This document shows, piece by piece, positions 45,646 through 55,513 of a stretch of DNA of 64,000 nucleotides. The stretch's first letter is position 1. Each line of letters opens with the position of its first letter. Source of the DNA: CADEED01 sp035701825 (GTDB lineage: Bacteria > Pseudomonadota > Gammaproteobacteria > Steroidobacterales > Steroidobacteraceae); assembly GCA_035701825.1 (NCBI GenBank), contig DASSRK010000034.1, forward strand, positions 39,074 through 103,073, given 5' to 3'. The position numbers were made by a program, and so were the translations under genes. The notes beneath the pieces were generated by a model. The model searched no databases. It was given only the letters and a program-made list of their open reading frames with translations, and was not told the DNA's origin.

Positions 45646-46950
45646 TCACGCGGCGCGTCGCATGACACGCCGCATGTGTGAAAACCCGGCCGCACCGATG
45701 GTGACGAACACCAGCGGCAGGACCAGCGAATAGACGCCAGCGCCCGGCCTCATGGCCTCGAGCCATTGGTAGATCAGGATCCCGGCGGGAGGCCCGATGG
45801 CACCGCGCACTCCGGTGAGCGTGACGTGCACGCCCATGTAGTGTTGCGCCCGGCCGATCGACGCGAAGTCATTGTGCCCGAGATTCCAACCGAGATTCGA
45901 GCCCGCGTAGGCGAAGGCCAGCACCACCGCGCCGCTCCACAGCAGTGGCAGGAATGCCAGCCAGGTGCCGGCGGTGATGATCGCCACCGCGGCGACCAGC
46001 GCCCAGCCCTGGCGCGCGCGGTACTCGACCACGTGTCCCTCGTCGAACATGCGTGCCCAGAACGGCACGAACAGCGGCAGCAGGAGCAGCGGCACCACGG
46101 ACAGCAGCGCGATCTGCAGGCTGGCGGGCAGGTGCAGGTGCTCGCTGAAGATGACCACCAGCTGCGACGTCAGCATGAGGTTGCCGCCGCCGAACACGCC
46201 CATCCAGAACATGTACTCGCGGAAGTGCGGATCCTTCCTGAGGATCTCGAACAGCATGCCGAGGCTGAAGGGCTCGGTGCGACCGACCGCGGCGGTCTCC
46301 TCCGCCAACAGGGCGAACTCCCGCCGCACGCGCGCGGCGCGATAGCGCCATGCCGCGAGCAATCCGCTCACCGCGCCGGCGCCAAACAGCCAGCGTGAAT
46401 CGACGTGACCCGTCTGCAGCACCCAGGCCGCGAGTGCCGCCGCGAGGGCCACCGCCACCGAGCTCACGATGACGATGCGCCCGGTGTACCGGGCGATCGC
46501 CTGGCGCGGGTAGTTGGCGCTCCACACCGCCGCGCGCACGGTGAGGATGCCGGTCCAGATCACGCGAGCGATCAGGATGGAAGCCACCGCGAATGCAAGG
46601 CCGCCGAGCGCGCGCGGCGCGACGCCCAGCAATCCGACCAGCATGGCGAACGTGGCCTGGAGCCAGACCATGAGCCGGATGCGCGCGCGCCCGTGCGCGA
46701 GGTTCGCCCACACGAAGCTCACCACGTTGGACAGCGCGGGCGCGCCGCTCACGAAGGCGACGGCGAGGTTGACGATCCACGGGCTGGCGGCCGCCGCGAA
46801 GGTTTTCTTGATGATGACGGCCGCCGTGGCGCCCTCGACCAGGCCGAGCGTGAGACCGATGAGCGCCCAGGAAGCGACTTCGCGGCGGAACGCCGCTTCG
46901 GCCGCCGGCGATTCGGCGGGCGGCTTGCTGCGCCCGGCCCTCAGCGCCAT
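45646..46950 (-). CDS. Major facilitator superfamily transporter
   Basis: This 434-residue membrane protein has about 12 hydrophobic segments and a cytoplasmic N-terminus. A long central loop (~residues 195-235) has REFALLAEETAAVGRTEPFSLG between the two six-helix halves. MFS-like features are WANLAHGRARIRLMVWLQ, RYTGRIVIVSSVAVALAAALAAW and MFDEGHVVEYRARQGW. No substrate-specific motif is recognised. It begins 4 bp after the aminopeptidase stop and precedes ilvD by 23 bp, so the three are likely co-transcribed. An amino-acid or peptide-related export role is conjecture. Confidence 0.75.
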   Translation of the reverse strand: MALRAGRSKPPAESPAAEAAFRREVASWALIGLTLGLVEGATAAVIIKKTFAAAASPWIVNLAVAFVSGAPALSNVVSFVWANLAHGRARIRLMVWLQATFAMLVGLLGVAPRALGGLAFAVASILIARVIWTGILTVRAAVWSANYPRQAIARYTGRIVIVSSVAVALAAALAAWVLQTGHVDSRWLFGAGAVSGLLAAWRYRAARVRREFALLAEETAAVGRTEPFSLGMLFEILRKDPHFREYMFWMGVFGGGNLMLTSQLVVIFSEHLHLPASLQIALLSVVPLLLLPLFVPFWARMFDEGHVVEYRARQGWALVAAVAIITAGTWLAFLPLLWSGAVVLAFAYAGSNLGWNLGHNDFASIGRAQHYMGVHVTLTGVRGAIGPPAGILIYQWLEAMRPGAGVYSLVLPLVFVTIGAAGFSHMRRVMRRAA

Positions 46951-46954
46951 CGAC

Positions 46955-48352
46955 TCAACCGAAGCGCTGGCGTATCAGCCGGTAGAGCGCGCGCACCGTG
47001 TGCGGATCCGCGCCGATCGGCCGGCCCGGGCGCTCGCGCGCATTCCACGCGTACACGTCGGCGTGCAGCCAGTTGCGGGTGCGCTGGACGAAACGCTTGA
47101 GGAACAGCGCGCCGATGATCGAGCCCGCGAACGGCGTGCTCGAGACGTTGTTGAGATCGGCGACACGACTCGCCAGGTCGTCGTCGTACCCGGCCCACAA
47201 GGGCATGGGCCACATGGGATCCGACTCGCGCTCGCCGATCTCGCGCAACTCCTGCGCCAGCTCGCCGGGCAGCGAGTAGATAGCCGGGAGCTCGGGGCCG
47301 AGCGCGACGCGCGCCGCGCCGGTGAGCGTGGCGAGGTCGATGAGCAGCGCAGGTTCCTCGCGGTCCGCCTCGCTGAGCGCGTCGGCGAGCACCAGGCGTC
47401 CCTCGGCATCGGTGTTGCCGACCTCCACGGTGAGACCCTGGCGCGAACGCAGCACGTCGCTCGGCCGGTACGAGCGGCCCGAGATGCTGTTTTCCACCGC
47501 CGGGATCAGCAGCCGCAACTGCACGGGCGCATCCGCATCCATGAGCATGCGCGCCAGCGCGAGCGCCAGCGCCGCGCCGCCCATGTCCTTCTTCATGAGG
47601 ATCATGCCGCTCGAAGGCTTGATGTCGAGGCCGCCCGTGTCGAAACACACGCCCTTGCCGACCAGCGTCACCTGCGGCAGCCCGCGCCTGCCCCAGCGCA
47701 GGTCGATCAACCGCGGCTCGCGTGCACTGCCCTTGCCCACCTCATAGATGAGTGGATAGTTCTGCCGCAGCAGCTCCTCGCCCACGATGATCCGGCACTC
47801 GGCTTCGTGCTGCAGCGCGAGGCGCTGCACCGCCTCGCCGAGCTCGGCCGGCCCGAGATCGTTGGCTGGCGTGTTGATGAGGTCGCGGGCCTCGCCGAGC
47901 GCCTGGCTGGCCAGTCGCACGTATTCGAGGTCCGCCCCCGCGGGCGTGACCAGCGCCGGCAATTCGGCGCCCGACTTGCGATAGCGCGTGAAGCGGTAGG
48001 AGCCGTATTCCCAGCCCAGCGTCAGGTGCGTGGCGCCGACTGCGCTGAAAGTCCCGGCGAATCGATAGCGCCCCGGGGGCAGGCGGTCCGGCAGGCCGGC
48101 CGATGTCCAGATGCTGGGTTCGCTGAGATCGGGCGTCGGCCCGAGGCCCGCGACCACGCCCCCGATGCTGTCGCCGCCGGCACTCGGCACGACCAGCAGC
48201 TTGTGTTTTTCGGCCTGGAAACCCTGCGCGGCGACCCAGGACCGGACCGCGGCGGGCTGCATTTCGAGCCAGGGCCGCAGCCCCTGCTCGCCCACCAGCC
48301 AGATGGGCCGCGCGCCGGAAGCTTCCGCCTCGTTCAGTAGATGTGAGCTCAC
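46955..48352 (-). CDS. Leucyl aminopeptidase family (M17) protein
   Basis: This 465-residue cytosolic dizinc aminopeptidase has an N-terminal macro-like domain that is short and divergent, and a C-terminal catalytic domain. Catalytic landmarks are VGKGVCFDTGGLDIKP, MKKDMGGAA, and the M17 signature NTDAEGRLVLADAL, with ATLTGAARVALGPE. Metal and catalytic Lys, Asp and Glu residues are all present. It probably trims N-terminal residues from peptides. The start is GTG 48352 without a clear ribosome site, so it is somewhat uncertain. It is divergent from the ilvC leader region, whose dyad lies 40 bp away. Confidence 0.87.
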   Translation of the reverse strand: MSSHLLNEAEASGARPIWLVGEQGLRPWLEMQPAAVRSWVAAQGFQAEKHKLLVVPSAGGDSIGGVVAGLGPTPDLSEPSIWTSAGLPDRLPPGRYRFAGTFSAVGATHLTLGWEYGSYRFTRYRKSGAELPALVTPAGADLEYVRLASQALGEARDLINTPANDLGPAELGEAVQRLALQHEAECRIIVGEELLRQNYPLIYEVGKGSAREPRLIDLRWGRRGLPQVTLVGKGVCFDTGGLDIKPSSGMILMKKDMGGAALALALARMLMDADAPVQLRLLIPAVENSISGRSYRPSDVLRSRQGLTVEVGNTDAEGRLVLADALSEADREEPALLIDLATLTGAARVALGPELPAIYSLPGELAQELREIGERESDPMWPMPLWAGYDDDLASRVADLNNVSSTPFAGSIIGALFLKRFVQRTRNWLHADVYAWNARERPGRPIGADPHTVRALYRLIRQRFG

Positions 48353-48391
48353 AGTAAAAGCTTAAGGTATTCGAAGGCCTACGCGCTCAAT

Positions 48392-48429
48392 CACAGGTAT
48401 TCGTCGTTGACAATCGGCGAACACCTGTG
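48392..48429. promoter_or_regulatory. 38-bp dyad (candidate operator) around the ilv promoter -35
   Basis: Two 15-bp arms, CACAGGTATTCGTCG (48392-48406) and CGGCGAACACCTGTG (48415-48429), match as an inverted repeat at 13 of 15 positions. Their 8-bp centre TTGACAAT holds a perfect -35 hexamer. A third copy of the half-site AGGTATTCG occurs at 48365-48373, in direct orientation 30 bp from the 48395-48403 copy. This looks like a regulator binding site shared by the divergent aminopeptidase and ilvC leader. The regulator is unknown. Confidence 0.55.
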
Positions 48430-48436
48430 GTGCTAT
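48407..48436 (+). promoter_or_regulatory. Predicted promoter of the ilvC-leu operon
   Basis: TTGACA (48407-48412), an 18-bp spacer, and TGCTAT (48431-48436) form a sigma-70-like promoter. The start of transcription would be near 48443, only a few bases before the leader-peptide ATG at 48449. The -10 is weak, consistent with a regulated promoter. Confidence 0.5.
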
Positions 48437-48448
48437 CGCGCGCATTGT

Positions 48449-48574
48449 ATGCAGGCCCGGATCATCAACGATGTGACCGTCAGCGGCGCGAACCTCGCGA
48501 CCGACGTCCTCGTGCTCGTATCCCTTCCCCTTCCGCTGTCGCTGGTCGACAGCCGGTGCGGGATGCCTGCCTGA
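48449..48574 (+). CDS. ilv/leu attenuator leader peptide, 41 aa
   Basis: This small open frame from ATG 48449 to TGA 48572-48574 encodes a peptide with a control region VLVLVSLPLPLSLV (residues 20-33), where 11 of 14 codons are Leu or Val. Two Ile codons lie earlier (ARIIND). Leu and Val are the products of the operon downstream. The control codons end just before the 5' arm of an antiterminator (48552-48562), the correct geometry for ribosome stalling to choose between antiterminator and terminator. No strong ribosome site precedes the ATG, and the transcript leader may be only a few nucleotides. The exact start is therefore less certain than the control region. Confidence 0.75.
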   Translation: MQARIINDVTVSGANLATDVLVLVSLPLPLSLVDSRCGMPA

Positions 48575-48623
48575 AGCGAAAACCTTAGAGCAAGGCGATA
48601 TCACCAAAAAACCCCGCACCGGC
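48552..48623 (+). promoter_or_regulatory. Antiterminator of the ilvC-leu attenuator
   Basis: GCCGGTGCGGG (48552-48562), inside the last codons of the leader peptide, is perfectly complementary over 11 bp to CCCGCACCGGC (48613-48623), which is also the 5' arm of the terminator. The two structures exclude each other. A ribosome stalled on the Leu/Val codons leaves 48552-48562 free to pair. One that reaches the stop codon covers it, and the terminator forms. Confidence 0.75.
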
Positions 48624-48646
48624 CCCAGAGCCGATGCGGGGTTTTT
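48607..48646 (+). terminator. Intrinsic terminator (attenuator) upstream of ilvC
   Basis: CCCCGCA (48612-48618) pairs with TGCGGGG (48635-48641), and CGGC (48620-48623) with GCCG (48630-48633). One mismatch lies between them and the loop has 6 nt. Five T residues (48642-48646) follow, and the A run before the stem can extend it. It ends 35 bp before the ilvC ATG, with no gene ending nearby that needs a terminator, so it acts as an attenuator. Confidence 0.85.
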
Positions 48647-48681
48647 CGTATGAACGTTTGGAAATGTAACTGGAGCGGACA

Positions 48682-49677
<996 letters not shown>

Positions 49678-49701
49678 TCACCCCCGATAGAGGTCACCCC
49701 C

Positions 49702-51264
<1,563 letters not shown>

Positions 51265-51282
51265 CTAATTTCCGGAGTCTCC

Positions 51283-52239
51283 ATGCCCATTCCCGCAACG
51301 AAGTACATCTGGTTCAACGGCAAGCTGGTCCCGTGGGAGAAGGCCACGGTGCACGTGATGTCGCACGCGCTGCACTACGGCTCGTCGGTGTTCGAAGGCG
51401 TGCGCGCCTACGAGACGCCGCGCGGCCCGGCGATCTTCCGCCTGCGCGACCACACCAGGCGCCTGTTCGACTCCGCCAGGATCTACCGCATCAACATCCC
51501 CTTCACCGAGGAGCAGCTCAACCACGCGCAGCGCGAGGTCATCGCGCAGAACGGCCTGGCGCGCGGCGCCTACCTGCGCCCGGTGGCCTTCCGTGGCTAC
51601 GGCGAAGCCGGCGTGGTGCCGAAGATCGATCCGCCGGTCGAAGTGGCGGTCGCGGCCTGGGAATGGGCCCGGTATCTCGGCGCCGCCGAGGACGAAGGCG
51701 TCGATGTGTGCGTGTCCTCGTGGCAGCGCGTGGCGCCCAACACCATTCCCGCCATGGCCAAGGCCGGCGGCAACTACCTCTCCAGCCAGCTGATCGGCCT
51801 CGAGGCCAAGCGGCTCGGTTTCGTCGAGGGCATCGGCCTGTCGACCGACGGCACCGTCAGCGAAGGCGCGGGCGAAAACCTGTTCGTGGTCAAGGACGGC
51901 GTGCTGTACACGCCGGGGGTGGCGCATTCGCTGCTCAACGGCATCACGCGCCACACGGTGATGACGCTGGCGAAGGACATGGGCTTCGAGGTGCGCGAGA
52001 TCGCCATTCCGCGCGAGATGCTCTATCTCGCCGACGAGCTGTTCTTCACGGGCACCGCGACCGAGGTCGCGGCCATCCGCTCCGTCGACGCCATCCAGGT
52101 CGGCAACGGCAAGCGCGGCCCGATCACCGCGAAGCTGCAGGCCGCCTACTTCGCCCTCGTGCAGGGCCGCATCGAGGACAAGTGGGGCTGGCTCGACCAC
52201 GTCGACATGAACGCCCCCCGCGCCGCAGTAGCCGGCTAG
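51283..52239 (+). CDS. ilvE: Branched-chain amino-acid aminotransferase
   Basis: This is a 318-residue fold-type IV PLP enzyme that makes the final transamination to Leu, Ile and Val. It has YIWFNGKLVPWEKATVHVMSHALHYGSSVFEGVRAY (cited by the core HALHYGSSVFEG), the PLP lysine in PAMAKAGGNYLSSQLIG, and VSEGAGENLFVVKDGVLYTP and ELFFTGTATEV. CCGGAG precedes the ATG. It is inserted between leuA and leuC, an arrangement that puts valine and leucine transamination under the same attenuator. Confidence 0.95.
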   Translation: MPIPATKYIWFNGKLVPWEKATVHVMSHALHYGSSVFEGVRAYETPRGPAIFRLRDHTRRLFDSARIYRINIPFTEEQLNHAQREVIAQNGLARGAYLRPVAFRGYGEAGVVPKIDPPVEVAVAAWEWARYLGAAEDEGVDVCVSSWQRVAPNTIPAMAKAGGNYLSSQLIGLEAKRLGFVEGIGLSTDGTVSEGAGENLFVVKDGVLYTPGVAHSLLNGITRHTVMTLAKDMGFEVREIAIPREMLYLADELFFTGTATEVAAIRSVDAIQVGNGKRGPITAKLQAAYFALVQGRIEDKWGWLDHVDMNAPRAAVAG

Positions 52240-52246
52240 TTAGCGC

Positions 52247-52291
52247 GGGGTCAGGCTCCATTTTGCGTCCAGCAAGATGGTGCCTGACCCC
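52247..52291. repeat. REP-like 45-bp hairpin element between ilvE and leuC
   Basis: Two 19-bp arms (52247-52265 and 52273-52291) are inverted copies matching at 17 of 19 positions, around the loop CGTCCAG. The outer GGGGTCAGGC/GCCTGACCCC ends resemble palindromic REP-type repeats spread by RAYT-like transposases in proteobacteria; that resemblance is from memory. It lies 8 bp after the ilvE stop. It contains an ATG (52277) in the leuC frame that should not be taken as the start. Confidence 0.65.
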
Positions 52292-52312
52292 ATTCTTAGC
52301 ACCGAGAACCGC

Positions 52313-53719
52313 TTGAGTACCGCACCCAAAACAATGTTCGAAAAGGTCTGGGACGACCACGTCGTGGTCCCGGAGACCGCCGAAACCCCCGCGATCCTGT
52401 TCATCGACCTGCACCTCACGCACGAGGTGACCACGCCGCAGGCCTACACCGAGCTGCGCAAGCGGGGCCTCAGGCTGCGCCGCCCCGACCTGACCCTCGC
52501 CACCATGGATCACTCCACGCCCACGCGCACCGAGCAGGTGTTCGGCGGCGTACCGATCGCGGTCGACTCGGCCGCAAGGCAGGTGAGGCAGCTGGAAGAA
52601 AACGCGCGCGAGTTCGGCGTCGAGCTCTTCAACCTGCAGGACAGCCGGCGCGGCATCGTGCACATCATCGGGCCGGAGCTCGGGCTCACGCAGCCCGGCA
52701 AGACCATCGTCTGCGGCGACTCGCACACCTCCACGCACGGCGCCTTCGGCGCCCTCGCCTTCGGCATCGGCACCACCGAGGTGGGCCACGTGCTCGCCAC
52801 GCAGTGCCTGCTGCAGCGGCGCCCGAAGACCTTCGCGATCAACGTGCGGAACAAGCTGCCCGCGGGCGTGACCGCCAAGGACCTGATCCTCGCCATCATC
52901 GGCAGGATCGGCGTGTCCGGGGGCACGGGCTACGTGCTCGAGTACCGCGGCGATTGCATCTCGGCCATGTCGATGGACGAGCGCATGACCATCTGCAACA
53001 TGTCCATCGAGGCCGGCGCGCGCGCCGGCATGATCGCGCCCGACGCCACCACCTTCGCCTACCTGCAGGACACGCCGCGCGCGCCCAAGGGCGCTGCCTG
53101 GGAAGCCGCGCTCGAGCGCTGGAAGAAGCTGCCGACGGATGCGGGCGCGAACTTCGATCGCAGCGTCGACATCGACGCCGCGGGGCTCGTCCCCATGGTC
53201 ACCTACGGCACGCATCCCGGGATGGTGGCGCCGGTCACGGGCAGCGTGCCCGCGCACGGCGACGCGGTGTTCGAAAAGGCGCTGGCCTACATGGGTCTCG
53301 CCGCCGGGCAGATCATTTCCGAAGTCCCCGTGCAGAACGTCTTCGTCGGCAGCTGCACCAATGGCCGGCTCTCGGACCTGCGCAACGCGGCCCGCGTGCT
53401 GCGCGGACACAAGCTCGCGCAAGGCGTGAAGATGCTCGTGGTCCCCGGATCGCAGACCGTCAAGCGCGCCGCCGAGGCCGAGGGCCTCGATCGCGTGTTC
53501 CTCGACGCCGGCGCCGAATGGCGCGAGAGCGGCTGCTCGATGTGCCTGGGCATGAACGGCGACCTGGTGCCGAACGGGCACTATTCGATCAGCACCAGCA
53601 ATCGCAACTTCGAAGGACGCCAGGGAGTCGGCGCGCGCACGCTGCTCGCCAGCCCCGAGACCGCGGCCGCTTCGGCCATCCGCGGCCGCGTCACCGACCC
53701 GCGCGAGTTCACGAACTGA
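52313..53719 (+). CDS. leuC: 3-isopropylmalate dehydratase large subunit
   Basis: This is a 468-residue aconitase-family subunit that carries the 4Fe-4S cluster and, with LeuD, isomerises isopropylmalate. It has TMFEKVWDDHVVV near the start, MDHSTPTR, VCGDSHTSTHGAFGALAFGIGTTEVGHVLATQ (cited by GDSHTSTHGAFG), the cluster cysteines in VGSCTNGRLSDL and SGCSMCLGMNGD, and NRNFEGRQG. The start is uncertain. TTG 52313 gives the STAPKTMFEK beginning that aligns with MAKTLYEK of other LeuC and a normal length. ATG 52334 would truncate this, and the upstream ATG 52277 lies inside the REP-like hairpin. Confidence 0.93.
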   Translation: MSTAPKTMFEKVWDDHVVVPETAETPAILFIDLHLTHEVTTPQAYTELRKRGLRLRRPDLTLATMDHSTPTRTEQVFGGVPIAVDSAARQVRQLEENAREFGVELFNLQDSRRGIVHIIGPELGLTQPGKTIVCGDSHTSTHGAFGALAFGIGTTEVGHVLATQCLLQRRPKTFAINVRNKLPAGVTAKDLILAIIGRIGVSGGTGYVLEYRGDCISAMSMDERMTICNMSIEAGARAGMIAPDATTFAYLQDTPRAPKGAAWEAALERWKKLPTDAGANFDRSVDIDAAGLVPMVTYGTHPGMVAPVTGSVPAHGDAVFEKALAYMGLAAGQIISEVPVQNVFVGSCTNGRLSDLRNAARVLRGHKLAQGVKMLVVPGSQTVKRAAEAEGLDRVFLDAGAEWRESGCSMCLGMNGDLVPNGHYSISTSNRNFEGRQGVGARTLLASPETAAASAIRGRVTDPREFTN

Positions 53720-53724
53720 CCACC

Positions 53725-54300
53725 ATGCCAGCCGTAAAGACCATTCGTTCCCGCACCGTCGTGCTGCCGACCAGCAACATCGACACCGACCAGATCATCC
53801 CGGCGCGTTTCCTCACTTCGACGTCGCGCGCCGGATTCGGCAAGAACCTGTTCGCCGACTGGCGCTACGACGCCGCCGGCAATCCCCGCCCCGACTTCGC
53901 GCTCAACAAGCCCGAGGCGCAAGGCGCGCAGATCCTGGTCGCCGGCCGCAACATCGGCTGCGGCTCGTCGCGCGAGCACGCGGCGTGGGCGCTGCAGGAT
54001 TTCGGCATCGCCGCGGTGGTGAGCACCGAGTTCGCGGACATCTTCCGCACCAACAGCCTCAAGAACGGGCTGGTGCCGGTGCTGGTCGACGAGCAGACGC
54101 ACGCCTGGCTGCTGTCCCATCCGCAGGCCGAGATCACCATCGACGTGGAGCAGTCGACGCTGGCGCTGCCCGACGGCACCACGGTGAATTTTCCGCTCGA
54201 AGGCTTCGCGCGCTACTGCCTGCTGAACGGCGTCGACGAACTGGGCTACCTGCTCTCGAAGAGCGACGCGATTTCTAGATACGAGCAAGCGCATCGATGA
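53725..54300 (+). CDS. leuD: 3-isopropylmalate dehydratase small subunit
   Basis: This is a 191-residue swivel-domain subunit. It begins with VVLPTSNIDTDQIIPARFL and has QILVAGRNIGCGSSREHAAWAL with the substrate-binding GSSREH, STEFADIFRTNSLKNGLVPV and FPLEGFARYCLLNGVDELGYL. It is partner to LeuC. The ATG 53725 lies 5 bp after the leuC stop. The stop overlaps the leuB start as ATGA. Confidence 0.95.
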   Translation: MPAVKTIRSRTVVLPTSNIDTDQIIPARFLTSTSRAGFGKNLFADWRYDAAGNPRPDFALNKPEAQGAQILVAGRNIGCGSSREHAAWALQDFGIAAVVSTEFADIFRTNSLKNGLVPVLVDEQTHAWLLSHPQAEITIDVEQSTLALPDGTTVNFPLEGFARYCLLNGVDELGYLLSKSDAISRYEQAHR

Positions 54301-55355
54301 AGGCAGGCATTGCCGTCATCGCGGGCGATGGCATCGGCCCGGAAGTCGTCGCGGAAGGCGTGCGCGTGCTGGAGCGCGTCGCCGTGAAGTTCGGCCATGA
54401 GTTCACGATGCAGGCCGCGCCGTTTGGCGGCGCCGCCATCGATCTGACGGGCGATCCGCTGCCGAAGCAAACCCTCGACGCCTGCCTCGCGGCCGATGCC
54501 GTGTTGCTGGGCGCGATCGGCGGGCCGAAGTGGGGACCCTCCTCCCCGGTCCGTCCCGAACAGGGATTGCTGCGCATCCGGCGCGAGCTCGGCCTGTACG
54601 CCAACCTGCGGCCCATCAAGCTGCATCCAGCGCTGCGTGACACCTCGACGCTGAAGCCCGAGGTCCTCGATGGCGTGGACCTGGTGTTCGTGCGCGAGCT
54701 CACGGGCGGCATCTATTTCGGCGAGAAGACCCGTACCGCCACGCTGGCCACCGACCTGTGCAGCTATTCGACCGCCGAGATCGAGCGCATCACGCGAGTC
54801 GCGGGTCGCCTTGCGCAGGCGCGCAACCAGAAGGTCGTCTCGGTCGACAAGGCCAACGTGCTCGAGACTTCACGCCTGTGGCGCGAGGTCGCCGAGCGCG
54901 TCATCCGCAGCGAATTCCCGGGCGTGAGCCTCGAGCACGCGCTGGTCGATTCCACCGCCATGCACCTGATCCGCCGGCCGCGCGACTACGACGTGCTGCT
55001 CACCGAGAACATGTTCGGCGACATCCTCACCGACGAAGGCGCCATGCTGGCGAGCTCGCTCGGCCTGCTGCCGTCGGCTTCGATCGGCGATGGCCGCCGC
55101 GGGCTCTATGAGCCCATCCACGGCTCGGCACCGGACATCGCGGGCAAGGGCATCGCCAACCCGATCGGCACCATCCTCAGTGTCGCGTTGCTGCTGCGGC
55201 ATTCGCTGGGCCTCGAGACGGAAGCCCGGGCCGTCGAAGCGGCGGTTTCCAGGGCCATCGAGGACGGCGCCCGGACGGCCGACTTCGTCGAAAAGGGGCG
55301 CCAGGCACTGTCGACCCGCGCCATGGGCGAAGCCATCCTCGCCGCCTTGGGCTGA
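54297..55355 (+). CDS. leuB: 3-isopropylmalate dehydrogenase
   Basis: This 352-residue NAD-dependent beta-decarboxylating dehydrogenase produces 2-ketoisocaproate. It has IAVIAGDGIGPEVVAEG, LLGAIGGPKW, LRPIKLHPAL, ELTGGIYFGEK, SVDKANVLETSRLWREV and the metal site LTENMFGDILTDEGAMLASSLGLLPSAS, cited by NMFGDILTDE. HGSAPDIAGKGIANPIGTI closes the NAD site. It is the last gene of the ilvC-leu operon. A weak CGGCAT/ATGCCG hairpin (55368-55385) lies just after its stop. Confidence 0.95.
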   Translation: MKAGIAVIAGDGIGPEVVAEGVRVLERVAVKFGHEFTMQAAPFGGAAIDLTGDPLPKQTLDACLAADAVLLGAIGGPKWGPSSPVRPEQGLLRIRRELGLYANLRPIKLHPALRDTSTLKPEVLDGVDLVFVRELTGGIYFGEKTRTATLATDLCSYSTAEIERITRVAGRLAQARNQKVVSVDKANVLETSRLWREVAERVIRSEFPGVSLEHALVDSTAMHLIRRPRDYDVLLTENMFGDILTDEGAMLASSLGLLPSASIGDGRRGLYEPIHGSAPDIAGKGIANPIGTILSVALLLRHSLGLETEARAVEAAVSRAIEDGARTADFVEKGRQALSTRAMGEAILAALG

Positions 55356-55513
55356 TCCCCGCGGGCCCGGCATGTCGAAATGCCGCTGGCCCATTCGACC
55401 AACTCGCAGCCACACCTGCCTGGAGGCCGAATGCATCGCATCACCAGCCGTGAAGAGCGCGTCGCGCGGATACCCGGCGGGCGCTTGATCCCACCGGCCC
55501 GTCCGTGAGCGCC

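Noticed and set aside
52277..52333. ATG 52277 as the start of leuC
   Set aside because: It lies in the 3' arm of the REP-like hairpin and adds residues without counterpart in LeuC. TTG 52313 fits the family N-terminus and length.
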